From JAHEEL01 sp034660035 (lineage in GTDB: Bacteria > Actinomycetota > Acidimicrobiia > Spongiisociales > UBA5794), in assembly GCA_034660035.1 (NCBI GenBank), contig JAYEIJ010000089.1:1-37822 (forward strand): a stretch of 37,822 nt of DNA. The letters run 5' to 3'. Shown here one piece after another: positions 24,179 to 31,910 of this stretch. The position numbers and the translations under genes are program-made. A model generated the notes under the pieces. It ran no database searches and was not told the DNA's origin. It worked only from the letters and a program-made list of their open reading frames with translations. The first letter of the stretch is position 1. Every line of letters starts with the position of its first letter.

Positions 24179-24249
24179 CGGCGTAGCCTAACGATGGAGC
24201 CTGAAGTTGCCACGATGGACCGTGGTAGGTTGGACCGAGAGGAGCGGAT

Positions 24250-24666
24250 GTGAGCGACCGTCAAGCGACCCCGACAGATTGGGCAGTCCCGGCGATCCTT
24301 GTGGGGGTTGGTGTCGCTTTGCTCCTTGTGATCGGATTCGTTATCGCTCTCAACACGGAAGAGCGGGGCGAAGCTTCGGGTCTGATCCAGGAACTCGATG
24401 TGTACACGTCATGTCTGACTGATCACGGCGCCAATGTTCCGCTCATCGAGGCTCGCCGAGACGGCGGATTCTCCGTGATCGTGCCCGGTTCCCTGGTCGA
24501 TGGTGAGGTCGACACAACGGCGTGGCGTGAGGCGCACGATCAGTGCAGCGACGTGGCCCCGGATCTCTTCGGCGGGCTTCTCGGGGGCATCTACGGCGGA
24601 TTCCTCGGAGATATCCCCGGAGATATCCTGGATGGCTTTCCCGAGGGGATTCTCGACAGCGCTTGA
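24250..24666 (+). CDS. Small single-TM hypothetical protein with Gly/Asp-rich tail
   Basis: This 138-residue protein has one TM helix (about 13-33) followed by a small domain containing two cysteines (YTSCLTDHG and HDQCSD). It ends in a tail of repeated G-G/F-L-G-D-I-P-like steps (GGLLGGIYGGFLGDIPGDIL). The GTG at 24250 has GAGGAG about 4 nt upstream. I do not recognise the family. The two cysteines with a short spacer resemble other exported actinobacterial domains that form one disulfide. Confidence 0.6.
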   Translation: MSDRQATPTDWAVPAILVGVGVALLLVIGFVIALNTEERGEASGLIQELDVYTSCLTDHGANVPLIEARRDGGFSVIVPGSLVDGEVDTTAWREAHDQCSDVAPDLFGGLLGGIYGGFLGDIPGDILDGFPEGILDSA

Positions 24667-25018
24667 ACCTGCGGTGGTCGTCTCTTCGCTCTCTGCAAGT
24701 CCAACGAGACTCGTATGCCCGAGTCCTCAACCTTCTGTCTGGGAGGCGATCCCCTGCCCACTGAGCAGGGTTCGATCCCGTGCTCTCATCCCACTATCAG
24801 CACTCGTCGAGGGAACGATCGAGGGCCCGCGAACACCGACATAGCGCTAACTGCGACTGCTCCGTACCCTGATGGAGAAGAGACGACGGGGCGATTTCCC
24901 GAAGATTCGGGGTTCACAAATCGGCCCGGATGTGTGATATTGGATTGTCCCTTGCCTCTCGGTGCGTATCGCGGGGTCGGGATGGGTGTACTGGATGACG
25001 CTGGTGGAGGATCACGCA
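24667..25018. other. Intergenic region upstream of the sigma factor gene
   Basis: This is 352 bp without a supported gene. The part near 24766-24790 contains a T-arm-like stretch (CAGGGTTCGATC with CCGTG) and CCA at the right distance, and upstream bases resemble a serine-tRNA D-arm (TGCCCGAG). No cloverleaf closes, so at best it is a tRNA relic. An A/T-richer patch near 24918-24945 may hold the sigma gene promoter, without clear boxes. Confidence 0.4.
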
Positions 25019-26068
25019 ATGACAAACGGCTCGAAAACGAGCAAGGCCGTCCTGAATCGAGCAGCGCGTGAGCGCCAGGAGGCGAAGGAGCGCGTCGACC
25101 GGGACACGCTCACGCGAACACGCCGCGATCGCGATCGTTCCAAGCTCACTGATGAGCGGGGACGGCTGACGACGGATCTGGTGAGTCAGTACCTGACGGC
25201 GATCGGCGAGTACGAACTGCTCACGGCCGAGACGGAGGTCGACTTCGCTCAGAAGATCGAAGGCGGCCAGACGGCACAGGATCGACTTGACGAGGGCAAC
25301 TACAAGGGGCGGGCCGAGCAGATCATGCTTCGGCGTCAAGCCCGGCGCGGTCAAGAGGCCAAGGACGCGTTCCTCACGGCCAATCTCCGACTCGTTGTCG
25401 CCAATGCCCGTCGCTACGCCAACACGTCCGGCATCGACTTTCTCGATCTCATCCAGGAAGGCAATCTCGGGCTGATTCGTGCCGTGGAGAAGTTCGACTG
25501 GCGCAAGGGATTCAAGTTCTCGACGTATGCAACGTGGTGGATCCGACAGGCCATCACCCGAGCCATCGCCGACAAGTCCAGAACCGTACGGATACCGGTC
25601 CATCTCCATGACACGCTCGCAGCCGTGCGCGCTGCGCAGGCGAGTCTGAAGGCGGAACTTGGTCGCGATCCCAAACCAGAAGAGATCGCCGAGGAGGCCG
25701 GTGTTGACGTCACCAAGGTCGAATTGGCGCTCAGTGTTGCCGACACGGTCTCGCTCGAGCAGCCGATCGGGGAAGATGGCGCCCAACTGGGGGACTTCAT
25801 TGAAGACGCAGAGTCCATCGATCCGGTTCGTGTGACCGAAGAGATGGACATCGCGAACAGCCTCCGGAAGTCGATCGAGCGACTCCCCATGCGCGAGGGT
25901 CGTATCCTGGCTCTCCGATACGGCTTCTACGACGGCGTGCCTCGCACGCTCGAGGAGATCGGCGATGAGTTCAATCTGACGCGTGAGCGGATCCGTCAAC
26001 TCGAGAAGCTGGCGCTGTGCCGACTGCGCCATCCGAGTTTCGGGATCCGTGAGCAGGATCTCGTTTAG
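25019..26068 (+). CDS. RNA polymerase sigma factor, sigma-70 group 1/2
   Basis: This is a 349-residue factor. Region 1.2 is near 50-75 (VSQYLTAIGEYELLTAETE). Region 2 is the conserved core with FLTANLRLVVANARRY, IDFLDLIQEGNLGLIRAVEKFD and FKFSTYATWWIRQAITRAIAD. Regions 3 and 4 follow, the last with the 4.2 helix TLEEIGDEFNLTRERIRQLE. It recognises -10/-35 promoters as a principal or close-relative sigma. There is no long acidic 1.1 region, as in SigB/HrdB-type proteins, so I do not call it the primary factor. ATG 25019 has GGAGG 7-9 nt upstream. The frame is open to 24962. Confidence 0.93.
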   Translation: MTNGSKTSKAVLNRAARERQEAKERVDRDTLTRTRRDRDRSKLTDERGRLTTDLVSQYLTAIGEYELLTAETEVDFAQKIEGGQTAQDRLDEGNYKGRAEQIMLRRQARRGQEAKDAFLTANLRLVVANARRYANTSGIDFLDLIQEGNLGLIRAVEKFDWRKGFKFSTYATWWIRQAITRAIADKSRTVRIPVHLHDTLAAVRAAQASLKAELGRDPKPEEIAEEAGVDVTKVELALSVADTVSLEQPIGEDGAQLGDFIEDAESIDPVRVTEEMDIANSLRKSIERLPMREGRILALRYGFYDGVPRTLEEIGDEFNLTRERIRQLEKLALCRLRHPSFGIREQDLV

Positions 26069-26171
26069 GAGCTCGCTCAGGAGGCTCTCCGTCCACTGAG
26101 GATCGGTCCGTTCGACATCGACCCCTCAGCGATGGCTAGCCTCTGGTGTGGAGCCCTCGGAGGGATTACAC

Positions 26172-26540
26172 ATGCGTGTCGAAGCACTCGTCAGCGGCGA
26201 GTCCGACGTGGTCGGTCCCGACACCACGCTCGGTGACGCCGCCGAAGTGTTGATCGCCCGATCAATCGGCGCTCTCGCCGTTGTCGACGGTCGCCGATTC
26301 GTCGGAATCGTCACTGATCGGGATGTTGTGCGAGCGGTGTCGGAGGGTGCGGACATGGAGGATCCCGTCTCCGAGTGGATGACCGATGGCCCCGATACGG
26401 TCTCTCCAGACGTGAGCGTTTCCGAAGCAGCGGACTGGCTCCTCGAGACCGGCTATCGGCACCTTCCCGTTGTGGTCGGTGAGGAACTGCTGGGAATCGT
26501 CGACATCCGAGACGTCCTCTGGACCCTCCGCAAGAACTGA
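26172..26540 (+). CDS. CBS-domain pair protein
   Basis: This 122-residue stand-alone two-CBS (Bateman) protein resembles the one at 12679 in layout but is divergent in sequence. The repeats are marked by SIGALAVVDGRRFVGIVTDRDVV and YRHLPVVVGEELLGIVDIRDVL. It likely binds a nucleotide and regulates an unknown partner. ATG 26172 (MRVEALVS) has GGAGGG 7 nt upstream; an in-frame upstream ATG exists at 26148 but has no such site. The first base after its stop codon begins the 55-bp repeat array. Confidence 0.9.
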   Translation: MRVEALVSGESDVVGPDTTLGDAAEVLIARSIGALAVVDGRRFVGIVTDRDVVRAVSEGADMEDPVSEWMTDGPDTVSPDVSVSEAADWLLETGYRHLPVVVGEELLGIVDIRDVLWTLRKN

Positions 26541-26716
26541 CGCCACGAACCCAGGGTTCTAGGCGTCCTATTTGGCGCTGTCAGCCCGCGGAATGGAACA
26601 CGCCACGAACCCAGGGTTCTAGGCGTCCTATTTGGCGCTGTCAGCCCGCGGAATGCTTGGGGCGCGAACCTAGCAAGGTCTTCTGTGTCCCATTTGGCGC
26701 TGTCAGCTCGCGGAAT
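26541..26716 (+). repeat. Three tandem copies of the ~55-bp hairpin repeat, period about 60 bp
   Basis: Bases 26541-26595 and 26601-26655 are identical 55-bp copies exactly 60 bp apart. A third, diverged copy covers 26661-26716. Each of the first two contains the palindrome GAACCCAGGGTTC and a hairpin GGCGTC/GGCGCT with a CTATTT loop. They follow the CBS gene stop with no gap and precede the DUF559-like gene. A copy in the other orientation lies beyond that gene at 27689. Confidence 0.9.
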
Positions 26717-26769
26717 CTTGGCGTATCAGACCCCTGGCATCTATGGCAAGAGCGTGGCATCTTGTCGCG

Positions 26770-27669
26770 ATGAACTCAGATCGAATGGCGAACACGATCG
26801 CAGCCCGTCAAGGGGGCGCGATTCGGAATGCCCAGGCTCTCGAGTGTGGCTTCACGAAAGGCCAGATCGACCAGCGGGTTCGAGATGGCCGGTGGAGACT
26901 CCTTGGTCGTTTTGGCTACATCATCATCGAGATGAGCGGTGCGATGAACCTGGTGCGCGCGGCCGTTGCGACATTGCCGAACGCCGTCGTGTCCCATGAA
27001 GCGGCAGCCGAGATGCACGACCTCCCAAGACTGCGCCGAGGCATAGCGACGGTGACCGTTCATTCGCGCACAACCCATCTCTTCCCCGACGTTGTCGTGC
27101 ACCGTTGCCATGATCTTCTCGAGGAGCACATCGTGAAGATCTCCGATCTCCCAGTCACTTCGATCCCGCGAACCCTCGTTGATCTCTCGCCGTATCTGAC
27201 GTCGAGACATCTCACGGCGATACTGGCGTCGGCCGTGGCCGACCGGAGAGTTCGTACTGGCGAGGTCCAGGCTGTCGTCGAGCAGATCGCAAAACGCGGC
27301 AAGCCCGGAATTCAGAAGATCCGTTGGATCCTCGCGGAGCGTGATTCGGGGCCCCGCGACGGCACGCCACTTGAGCGTATTGGAGCGCAGGTGCTTCGCT
27401 CCAGAGGAATCCCGGAACCGCGATTCGAATTTCCCCTGCCCTGGGATCCGAGCCGCCGTTTCGATGCAGCGTTCCCCGACGCATGCCTCGCCATCGAGTG
27501 GGACTCCCGACGGTGGCACGAGATGGTTGAAGCCTTTGCCCGGGATCGCGAGAGGGACCGACAAGCGTTGCTCCACGGCTGGAGGATCGTTCGATTCACC
27601 TGGGTTGACGTAACCCGGCAGCCGGACGAGGTTGCCGACACGGTCCGGCGTCTACTCGGTGCAGGCTGA
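26770..27669 (+). CDS. AbiEi-like winged-helix plus DUF559 (PD-(D/E)XK-like) protein
   Basis: This 299-residue protein has an N-terminal winged-helix of the type IV antitoxin AbiEi kind (AARQGGAIRNAQALECGFTK and the GRWRLLGRFGYI wing). The middle is a DUF4095/AbiEi-like part (SIPRTLVDLSP). The C-terminal DUF559/Vsr-like nuclease fold has RFDAAFPDACLAIEWDSRRW, with Asp and ExD-type acids, and a WRIVRFTW strand. Such proteins are widespread singletons in actinobacteria and may be DNA-binding nucleases; no AbiEii partner is next to it. The start is either ATG 26770 or ATG 26785, with no clear Shine-Dalgarno. It is bracketed by the ~55-bp repeat. Confidence 0.75.
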   Translation: MNSDRMANTIAARQGGAIRNAQALECGFTKGQIDQRVRDGRWRLLGRFGYIIIEMSGAMNLVRAAVATLPNAVVSHEAAAEMHDLPRLRRGIATVTVHSRTTHLFPDVVVHRCHDLLEEHIVKISDLPVTSIPRTLVDLSPYLTSRHLTAILASAVADRRVRTGEVQAVVEQIAKRGKPGIQKIRWILAERDSGPRDGTPLERIGAQVLRSRGIPEPRFEFPLPWDPSRRFDAAFPDACLAIEWDSRRWHEMVEAFARDRERDRQALLHGWRIVRFTWVDVTRQPDEVADTVRRLLGAG

Positions 27670-27688
27670 ACGGACACCGGGCAGCCAA

Positions 27689-27732
27689 CCGCGGGCTGCG
27701 GGCGTCATATAGGACGCCACGAACCCTGGGTA
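27689..27732 (-). repeat. Inverted copy of the ~55-bp hairpin repeat
   Basis: On the minus strand this reads TACCCAGGGTTCGTGGCGTC and continues to GCCCGCGG, matching the copy at 13119. Its internal hairpin is GGCGTC/GACGCC around CTATAT, a fully paired version of the one in the other copies, which suggests that the structure is maintained. It lies between the convergent DUF559-like and P-loop genes. Confidence 0.85.
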
Positions 27733-27739
27733 TGCGGTG

Positions 27740-28750
27740 CTACAGGCCGAGGCGGGTTCGGATCACGGCGAATGCGTCGTCCGACTCCTCTTCGATCATG
27801 AACGAGAAGCCTTTCTGACCCGTCAGCCGGCGGATCAGTTTCACCGAAGCAGTCGTGTTCGTGGCGATCCCTGCTACGACGTCGGGTTCGTATCCGAAAC
27901 CGGCGATGACCCCGGAAACGGCGTACGGATCGGAGGCGCACAGGACCGTACAGCAGATGCAATCGCCGAGTTCCTCGAGAACGACCTCGCCGTTGTACGG
28001 TTCGAGGGGAGATGCTCCCGCCTCCGCCACGACGACGTCGGGTGAACGCGCCGCGATCAATGAGAGCAACTGTCGGAGTCTCGTCCGGTACTCCTCAGGA
28101 TCGACGGTTGTCGTCGGTAGACCGACGTCGACGAAGTCGTAGATGTCGTCGGCTCCGGCGTCCCACATGGAGAGGGCATCCCGATAGCGGCCGGCTCCGG
28201 TGAGTTTGGTCCCGACGACGCTGAGACCCAGACCCTTGAGATGACGAATGATGCGTTTCGCAGCTGTGGTCTTGCCCGCCGACATGGATGTGCCGATGAT
28301 CAGAAGCGTCGGCACGTCGTAGTCGACGTTGGGGATCGGCGGCACGAAGTCGCTCATCGTCATCTTGATTCCGTCGCGGGTGACGTGTCCGACGTAGCGC
28401 AGTCTCATGAGAGGGGGCATGAGTGGAGCCAACGAGGTGACCCGTCCGAACAACCCGGCGGCTGTCATGGCATGGAACATGCCGTCCTCGCCGATATCCA
28501 CCCAGTCACCGACCGCCTCGAGGGTCGCTCTCCGGCTTCCCCATGCGCCGACGACGAGGTCACCCTCGACGACTTCGATCATCCGTCCGGTGCGCAGTTC
28601 GACGCGGGAGAATTCGCCGGCCCGACCGACCACCTGTCCGACGACATAGTCGCCGGTACCCCACTCGTGCCGCTCCCGCGGCTCGATGGTGAAGCCCTCC
28701 TCGGCCAGATCGGAGATGCGGGTGAGCGAGGAGAAGAAGTACTTGCTCAC
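27740..28750 (-). CDS. P-loop NTPase, DUF1611/dethiobiotin-synthetase-like fold
   Basis: This is a 336-residue protein. The N-terminal domain (about 1-140) is unrecognised. Then comes a SIMIBI-type nucleotide-binding domain with P-loop GTSMSAGKTT (153-162), a TGAGR segment, VVVAEAGASPLEP (about 240-251) and a cysteine cluster (Cys264, 266, 267, 271). The fold suggests an ATP-dependent ligase or a chaperone-like ATPase, as in DUF1611 or dethiobiotin synthetase relatives; no specific reaction can be named. Its GTG start overlaps the M20 peptidase stop by 4 bp (GTGA), so the two are tightly coupled. It is the last gene of the five-gene minus-strand cluster. Confidence 0.65.
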   Translation of the reverse strand: MSKYFFSSLTRISDLAEEGFTIEPRERHEWGTGDYVVGQVVGRAGEFSRVELRTGRMIEVVEGDLVVGAWGSRRATLEAVGDWVDIGEDGMFHAMTAAGLFGRVTSLAPLMPPLMRLRYVGHVTRDGIKMTMSDFVPPIPNVDYDVPTLLIIGTSMSAGKTTAAKRIIRHLKGLGLSVVGTKLTGAGRYRDALSMWDAGADDIYDFVDVGLPTTTVDPEEYRTRLRQLLSLIAARSPDVVVAEAGASPLEPYNGEVVLEELGDCICCTVLCASDPYAVSGVIAGFGYEPDVVAGIATNTTASVKLIRRLTGQKGFSFMIEEESDDAFAVIRTRLGL

Positions 28751-29928
28751 GTCAGGTCACCATCGCTATCGGCGATCGGTTCGATGAGCAGTGCTGCGAG
28801 CAAGGCAGTGCGGGGAACGAGATTACGAACGTCGATGCGCTCGCTCGGGGCGTGGGCTCCGTCGCCGATGATGCCGAGGCCGTCGAGCGTCGCTGTGTGC
28901 TGACTCGTTGTGTTTCCATCCGAGCCGCCACCCGCCGTGACCTCACCGATCTCCATGCCGAGGGCCTCCCCGATCCTCTTCGCACGCTCGAAGAGTGCGC
29001 CGTTGCGGGCCGTTCGCACCATCGGTGGGCGCCCGAATCCACCGGATACTGTGATCGACGTGCCTTCCGTGACGGGTTCGATGGCCCGGATCTCACCGTC
29101 GATGTACCGGGCGTCGTGGTGATCGAGCACCCGGACGTCGACGACTGCCTGGCTCCGGGGTGCGATGACGTTGGCCTGGATCCCGCCTTCGATCGTTCCG
29201 ACGTTGACGGTGATGTCGCGCTCCCGGTCGTTGAGTGCGAAGAGTCGCTGGATCACCGATGACAGTTCGAGGATGGCGCTGGCACCGCTGTCCGGGTCGA
29301 GTCCCGCGTGCGCCGCCCGGCCGTGCACGGTCAGTGTGTATTTCCCGAGTCCTTTCCGCGCCGTCTTCAGCGCACCGCCGGGACCGAGTCCCGGTTCGCA
29401 CACGAAGGCTCGCGTGACGATCCGGCTCAGCCGGTCGATCGCCACTCGCGATTCCCGGCTACCGATCTCCTCGTCGGTGTTGAAGAGGACGAGGGGCGTG
29501 GCCGGCGGATCGATGTCGAGATCCCGCAGCGTTCGGAGGGCGAACAGGATCTGAACGATCCCGGCCTTCATGTCGAACAACCCGGGGCCGTGAATCTCCG
29601 TTCCGTCGACCCTCCACGGTCGTGCAGCCAGTGTGCCGATCGGCCAGACCGTGTCGACATGACCCAGGAGCAGCTGCATCGGTGCCCGTCGGCGATGATG
29701 GAGGGGTCGAGCGTAGAGATAGCCGCCGGAGCGATCCGGGGCCGAGAGGCGATGCCCGTATCCGAGTCGTGTGAACTCGCCGGTGAGGTGCTCGAGAATC
29801 ACCCGGGTTGCCGCCGGATCATTCGACGGACTCTCGAACGCGACAAGTTCATCGCACATCTCGACGAGGTCATCCTCGTTCGCTTCAAGATGCTCGAGGA
29901 GGAGACCGGGGTGGATGGTGGCTTGCAC
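28747..29928 (-). CDS. M20-family metallopeptidase (glutamate carboxypeptidase-like)
   Basis: This 393-residue enzyme has the di-zinc site of the M20 family: His90 (GHVDTVWP), Asp119 (LFDMKAG), catalytic Glu153 with Glu154 (TDEEIGS), Glu178 (CEPG) and His360 (DGAHAP). His208 (GRAAHAG) sits in the dimerisation domain. The layout resembles carboxypeptidase G2 and related glutamate-hydrolysing enzymes. It hydrolyses amide bonds of amino acid or peptide substrates. The previous gene ends 3 bp upstream and the next overlaps by 4 bp, so it is in an operon. Confidence 0.92.
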   Translation of the reverse strand: MQATIHPGLLLEHLEANEDDLVEMCDELVAFESPSNDPAATRVILEHLTGEFTRLGYGHRLSAPDRSGGYLYARPLHHRRRAPMQLLLGHVDTVWPIGTLAARPWRVDGTEIHGPGLFDMKAGIVQILFALRTLRDLDIDPPATPLVLFNTDEEIGSRESRVAIDRLSRIVTRAFVCEPGLGPGGALKTARKGLGKYTLTVHGRAAHAGLDPDSGASAILELSSVIQRLFALNDRERDITVNVGTIEGGIQANVIAPRSQAVVDVRVLDHHDARYIDGEIRAIEPVTEGTSITVSGGFGRPPMVRTARNGALFERAKRIGEALGMEIGEVTAGGGSDGNTTSQHTATLDGLGIIGDGAHAPSERIDVRNLVPRTALLAALLIEPIADSDGDLT

Positions 29929-29931
29929 GGC

Positions 29932-30528
29932 CTACCTCGACCATCCGGCATGGAAGGGGAAGCTCATGCTCTCGTCGATCACACAGAAACGATTCGGTTG
30001 CAGATAGGCCAGAACCGGTGCATCGGCGATGACGTGCTCGTCCTCGCGGTCCATGATGCGAAGGGCTTGCTCGGCGACGGCAGCAGCGACGACGCGACCG
30101 ATGATCAGGCTGTTGGCGCCGAGGTCGTCGACGATGCGTTCAAGTTCGCACTCGAGATGAATTCGTGCGTCGCGCACGAGGGCACCCTCGACGAGGGTGG
30201 CGGGGACGGTGGGTACGGCTCCAAGGCTGGGCTTCGTGTTGTCGGGTGATCGGGGGGCCGCCGTCAGGCTCGTTTCAACGAGTTGGTCGGGTGTCGGGTA
30301 GGAGACCGTGAAGACACGTGAGCGGACGGCGTTGCGGTAGGTCGCGTGGGTGTCGCAGCAGACGAAGCCGAAGTGGTTCTCCCACGACACGGGACCCGCC
30401 ATGTGCTTCGGTGCGAGGTCGATGGCGCCGTCGGGTTCGACGGTTCCGATGATGACGAGCGGATGCACGAGGTAGAACCGGTCCCAGATCGGAACCGTGC
30501 AATCGAGAGCGACCGGCGTCTCGCTCAT
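29932..30528 (-). CDS. Flavin reductase-like FMN-binding protein
   Basis: This 198-residue protein has the FMN-binding split barrel of the flavin reductase-like (DIM6/NTAB) family. It shows HPLVIIGTVEPDGAIDLAPKHMAG at the FMN site, followed by FGFVCCDTHATYRNA and RVFTVSYP. Members reduce flavin with NAD(P)H or serve as flavin-binding partners. The start is the ATG at 30528 with GGAGG upstream. It is separated by only 3 bp from the M20 gene and by 69 bp from the MinD-like gene ahead of it. Confidence 0.85.
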   Translation of the reverse strand: MSETPVALDCTVPIWDRFYLVHPLVIIGTVEPDGAIDLAPKHMAGPVSWENHFGFVCCDTHATYRNAVRSRVFTVSYPTPDQLVETSLTAAPRSPDNTKPSLGAVPTVPATLVEGALVRDARIHLECELERIVDDLGANSLIIGRVVAAAVAEQALRIMDREDEHVIADAPVLAYLQPNRFCVIDESMSFPFHAGWSR

Positions 30529-30597
30529 AGCTCCTCCACTCCGATCATACCGATCGGGATCCCGGCGGGCCAGAAGAAAGGTTCTGGGGGTCGGCTG

Positions 30598-31332
30598 CTA
30601 TGAGGGAAGAACGCCCTTCACCACGCTGTAGACGGTTGTGTCTCGCAGCCGGTCAACGTTGCCGAGTGCATCTTCGAGATGATCGTCATACGGCACCGAA
30701 CCGAGGAACGGCACGCCGGCAGCCTCGGCGAGCGACTCGACCGCCCGTTCGTTCCCCCGGTGCATGTTCTCCAGCAACCCGATCATCGGGACGCCGAGAT
30801 CGGTGAACAGGCGTAGTGCACGACGGACGCTGTCGATCACAACTCTTGAACCGTTGCCGACCAGCATGAACTGCAATCTGGGCAGCAGTTGGATGACATC
30901 GAGGTTGGTGTCCCCCAGGCCGGGGGGCATATCGAGCACGAGCACGTCGAGATCGCCCCATCGGATGATCGCGAGCAGCTCGAGCAGGGCACTGGTAGCG
31001 GCGTCCCCACGGAGCGGAACGGCCGCGTCACCGGAGAAGAACGCGACGGACACCATGTGGATCCCGTGGACAAGGTGAGGGTCGATCCCGAACTCCTCGT
31101 CGGGGAAACCACGCTCGACGCCGAGCACCACGTGATCGCTCGGAGATGTGAAATCAAGATCGAACAGACCGACTCGCTTGCCCTGATCGGCGAGCGCGAG
31201 AGCCAGAGTTGAGGAGACGACGCTTCTGCCGACACCGCCCTTGCTCCCGGCCACCCCGACGATACGCGAGACGCCGGCGAGCCTGTCCTCGATCACAAAG
31301 GTGCGGGGATCGATCGGCTCACCCGGGATCAT
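30598..31332 (-). CDS. MinD/Mrp-like SIMIBI ATPase
   Basis: This is a 244-residue deviant-Walker ATPase. The P-loop is KGGVGRS (31-37): the signature lysine is kept, but the usual GK is GR. Switch I-like FDLDFTSPS and Walker B LVLDMPPG follow. The GVPMIGLLENM segment is typical of Mrp/MinD proteins. ATG 31332 overlaps the upstream hypA end by 14 bp, so the two are coupled. In Thermococcus, an Mrp/MinD-type ATPase replaces the GTPase HypB as the HypA partner in nickel insertion, which fits this pair. Confidence 0.85.
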   Translation of the reverse strand: MIPGEPIDPRTFVIEDRLAGVSRIVGVAGSKGGVGRSVVSSTLALALADQGKRVGLFDLDFTSPSDHVVLGVERGFPDEEFGIDPHLVHGIHMVSVAFFSGDAAVPLRGDAATSALLELLAIIRWGDLDVLVLDMPPGLGDTNLDVIQLLPRLQFMLVGNGSRVVIDSVRRALRLFTDLGVPMIGLLENMHRGNERAVESLAEAAGVPFLGSVPYDDHLEDALGNVDRLRDTTVYSVVKGVLPS

Positions 31333-31747
31333 CGTCGCCGCTCCCTTCGATTCGTACGAGCGTGATGCCACGGCCGGCCTGGATATCGAAGTCCGGGCTT
31401 CCGCATGAAGGACACCGTGCGAATGCATGGGACAGTTCGGGAATGAAGTGAACGGCTTCGCCTTGGTCGCCGTCGCCGTCGATGCCTGCTTCATCCCGGC
31501 CGTACTCGGTGTCGCAGGCGCGGCACTGGAAGCGAACGAGTTCCTCGGAGACATCGAACCTCACTCCGGCCAAGCGCGCATCTTTGGACGGCAGCACGGT
31601 CGTGAGGGAGAACTCGAAGAGATCCCTCTTGATCTGCTGCAGTTCGCCGACCCTGACGACGATGCGTTCGATTCGATCCATGCCGGCATCGTCGGCAACG
31701 TTGAGCGCTGCCTTCACCACGGAATCCGCAAGTGCCAACTCATGCAT
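31319..31747 (-). CDS. hypA: HypA-like nickel metallochaperone
   Basis: This 142-residue HypA-family protein starts with MHELALADSVV, whose His2 is the nickel ligand of HypA. It has a C-terminal zinc ribbon with two CxxC pairs (CRAC 75-78 and CPSC 112-115). The insert between the pairs is longer than in E. coli HypA. HypA delivers Ni to [NiFe]-hydrogenase or urease, but no such enzyme or other hyp gene is in this window. I chose ATG 31747 because of the MHE start; the open frame continues to 31795. It overlaps the MinD-like gene by 14 bp. Confidence 0.85.
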   Translation of the reverse strand: MHELALADSVVKAALNVADDAGMDRIERIVVRVGELQQIKRDLFEFSLTTVLPSKDARLAGVRFDVSEELVRFQCRACDTEYGRDEAGIDGDGDQGEAVHFIPELSHAFARCPSCGSPDFDIQAGRGITLVRIEGSGDDDPG

Positions 31748-31811
31748 GTGTGTGTTCCTTGATTCGGGTCCACGATAGGAGATGGCCATTTCCAAGGGAG
31801 AGGGGGGAGGA

Positions 31812-31910
31812 GTAGCGGAGTAGCGGAGTAGCTGAGGAAGAAGAGCTTTAAGCCATGAGCTCTGAGCAGGAAGGGGAGGGAGCCTTCTCGGACTACGAAC
31901 TACGGGCTAC
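31812..31910. repeat. GTAG array and inverted units between hypA and oppF
   Basis: Three GTAG units on + (31812 GTAGCGGA, 31820 GTAGCGGA, 31828 GTAGCTGA) are followed by three inverted 7-nt units (CTAC at 31893, 31900 and 31907). The last two overlap the oppF 3' end and supply its TAG stop (31900-31902). No plus-strand gene ends here, so the + array is not tied to a stop codon at this locus. Confidence 0.7.

Noticed and set aside
24715..24790. T-arm-like stretch with CCA resembling a tRNA
   Set aside because: CAGGGTTCGATC with CCGTG and a following CCA fits a T-arm, and TGCCCGAG resembles a serine D-arm, but no acceptor stem or anticodon arm closes and the T-stem has a G-G mismatch. At best it is a relic.
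26541..26716. CRISPR array
   Set aside because: Three ~55-bp copies at 60-bp period leave only ~5 bp between units, so there are no spacers. Copies also occur singly elsewhere and there are no cas genes.
27740..28750. Dethiobiotin synthetase (bioD)
   Set aside because: The P-loop and fold are similar, but the length (336 residues), the extra N-terminal domain, the Cys cluster and the M20/flavin-reductase neighbours do not fit BioD.
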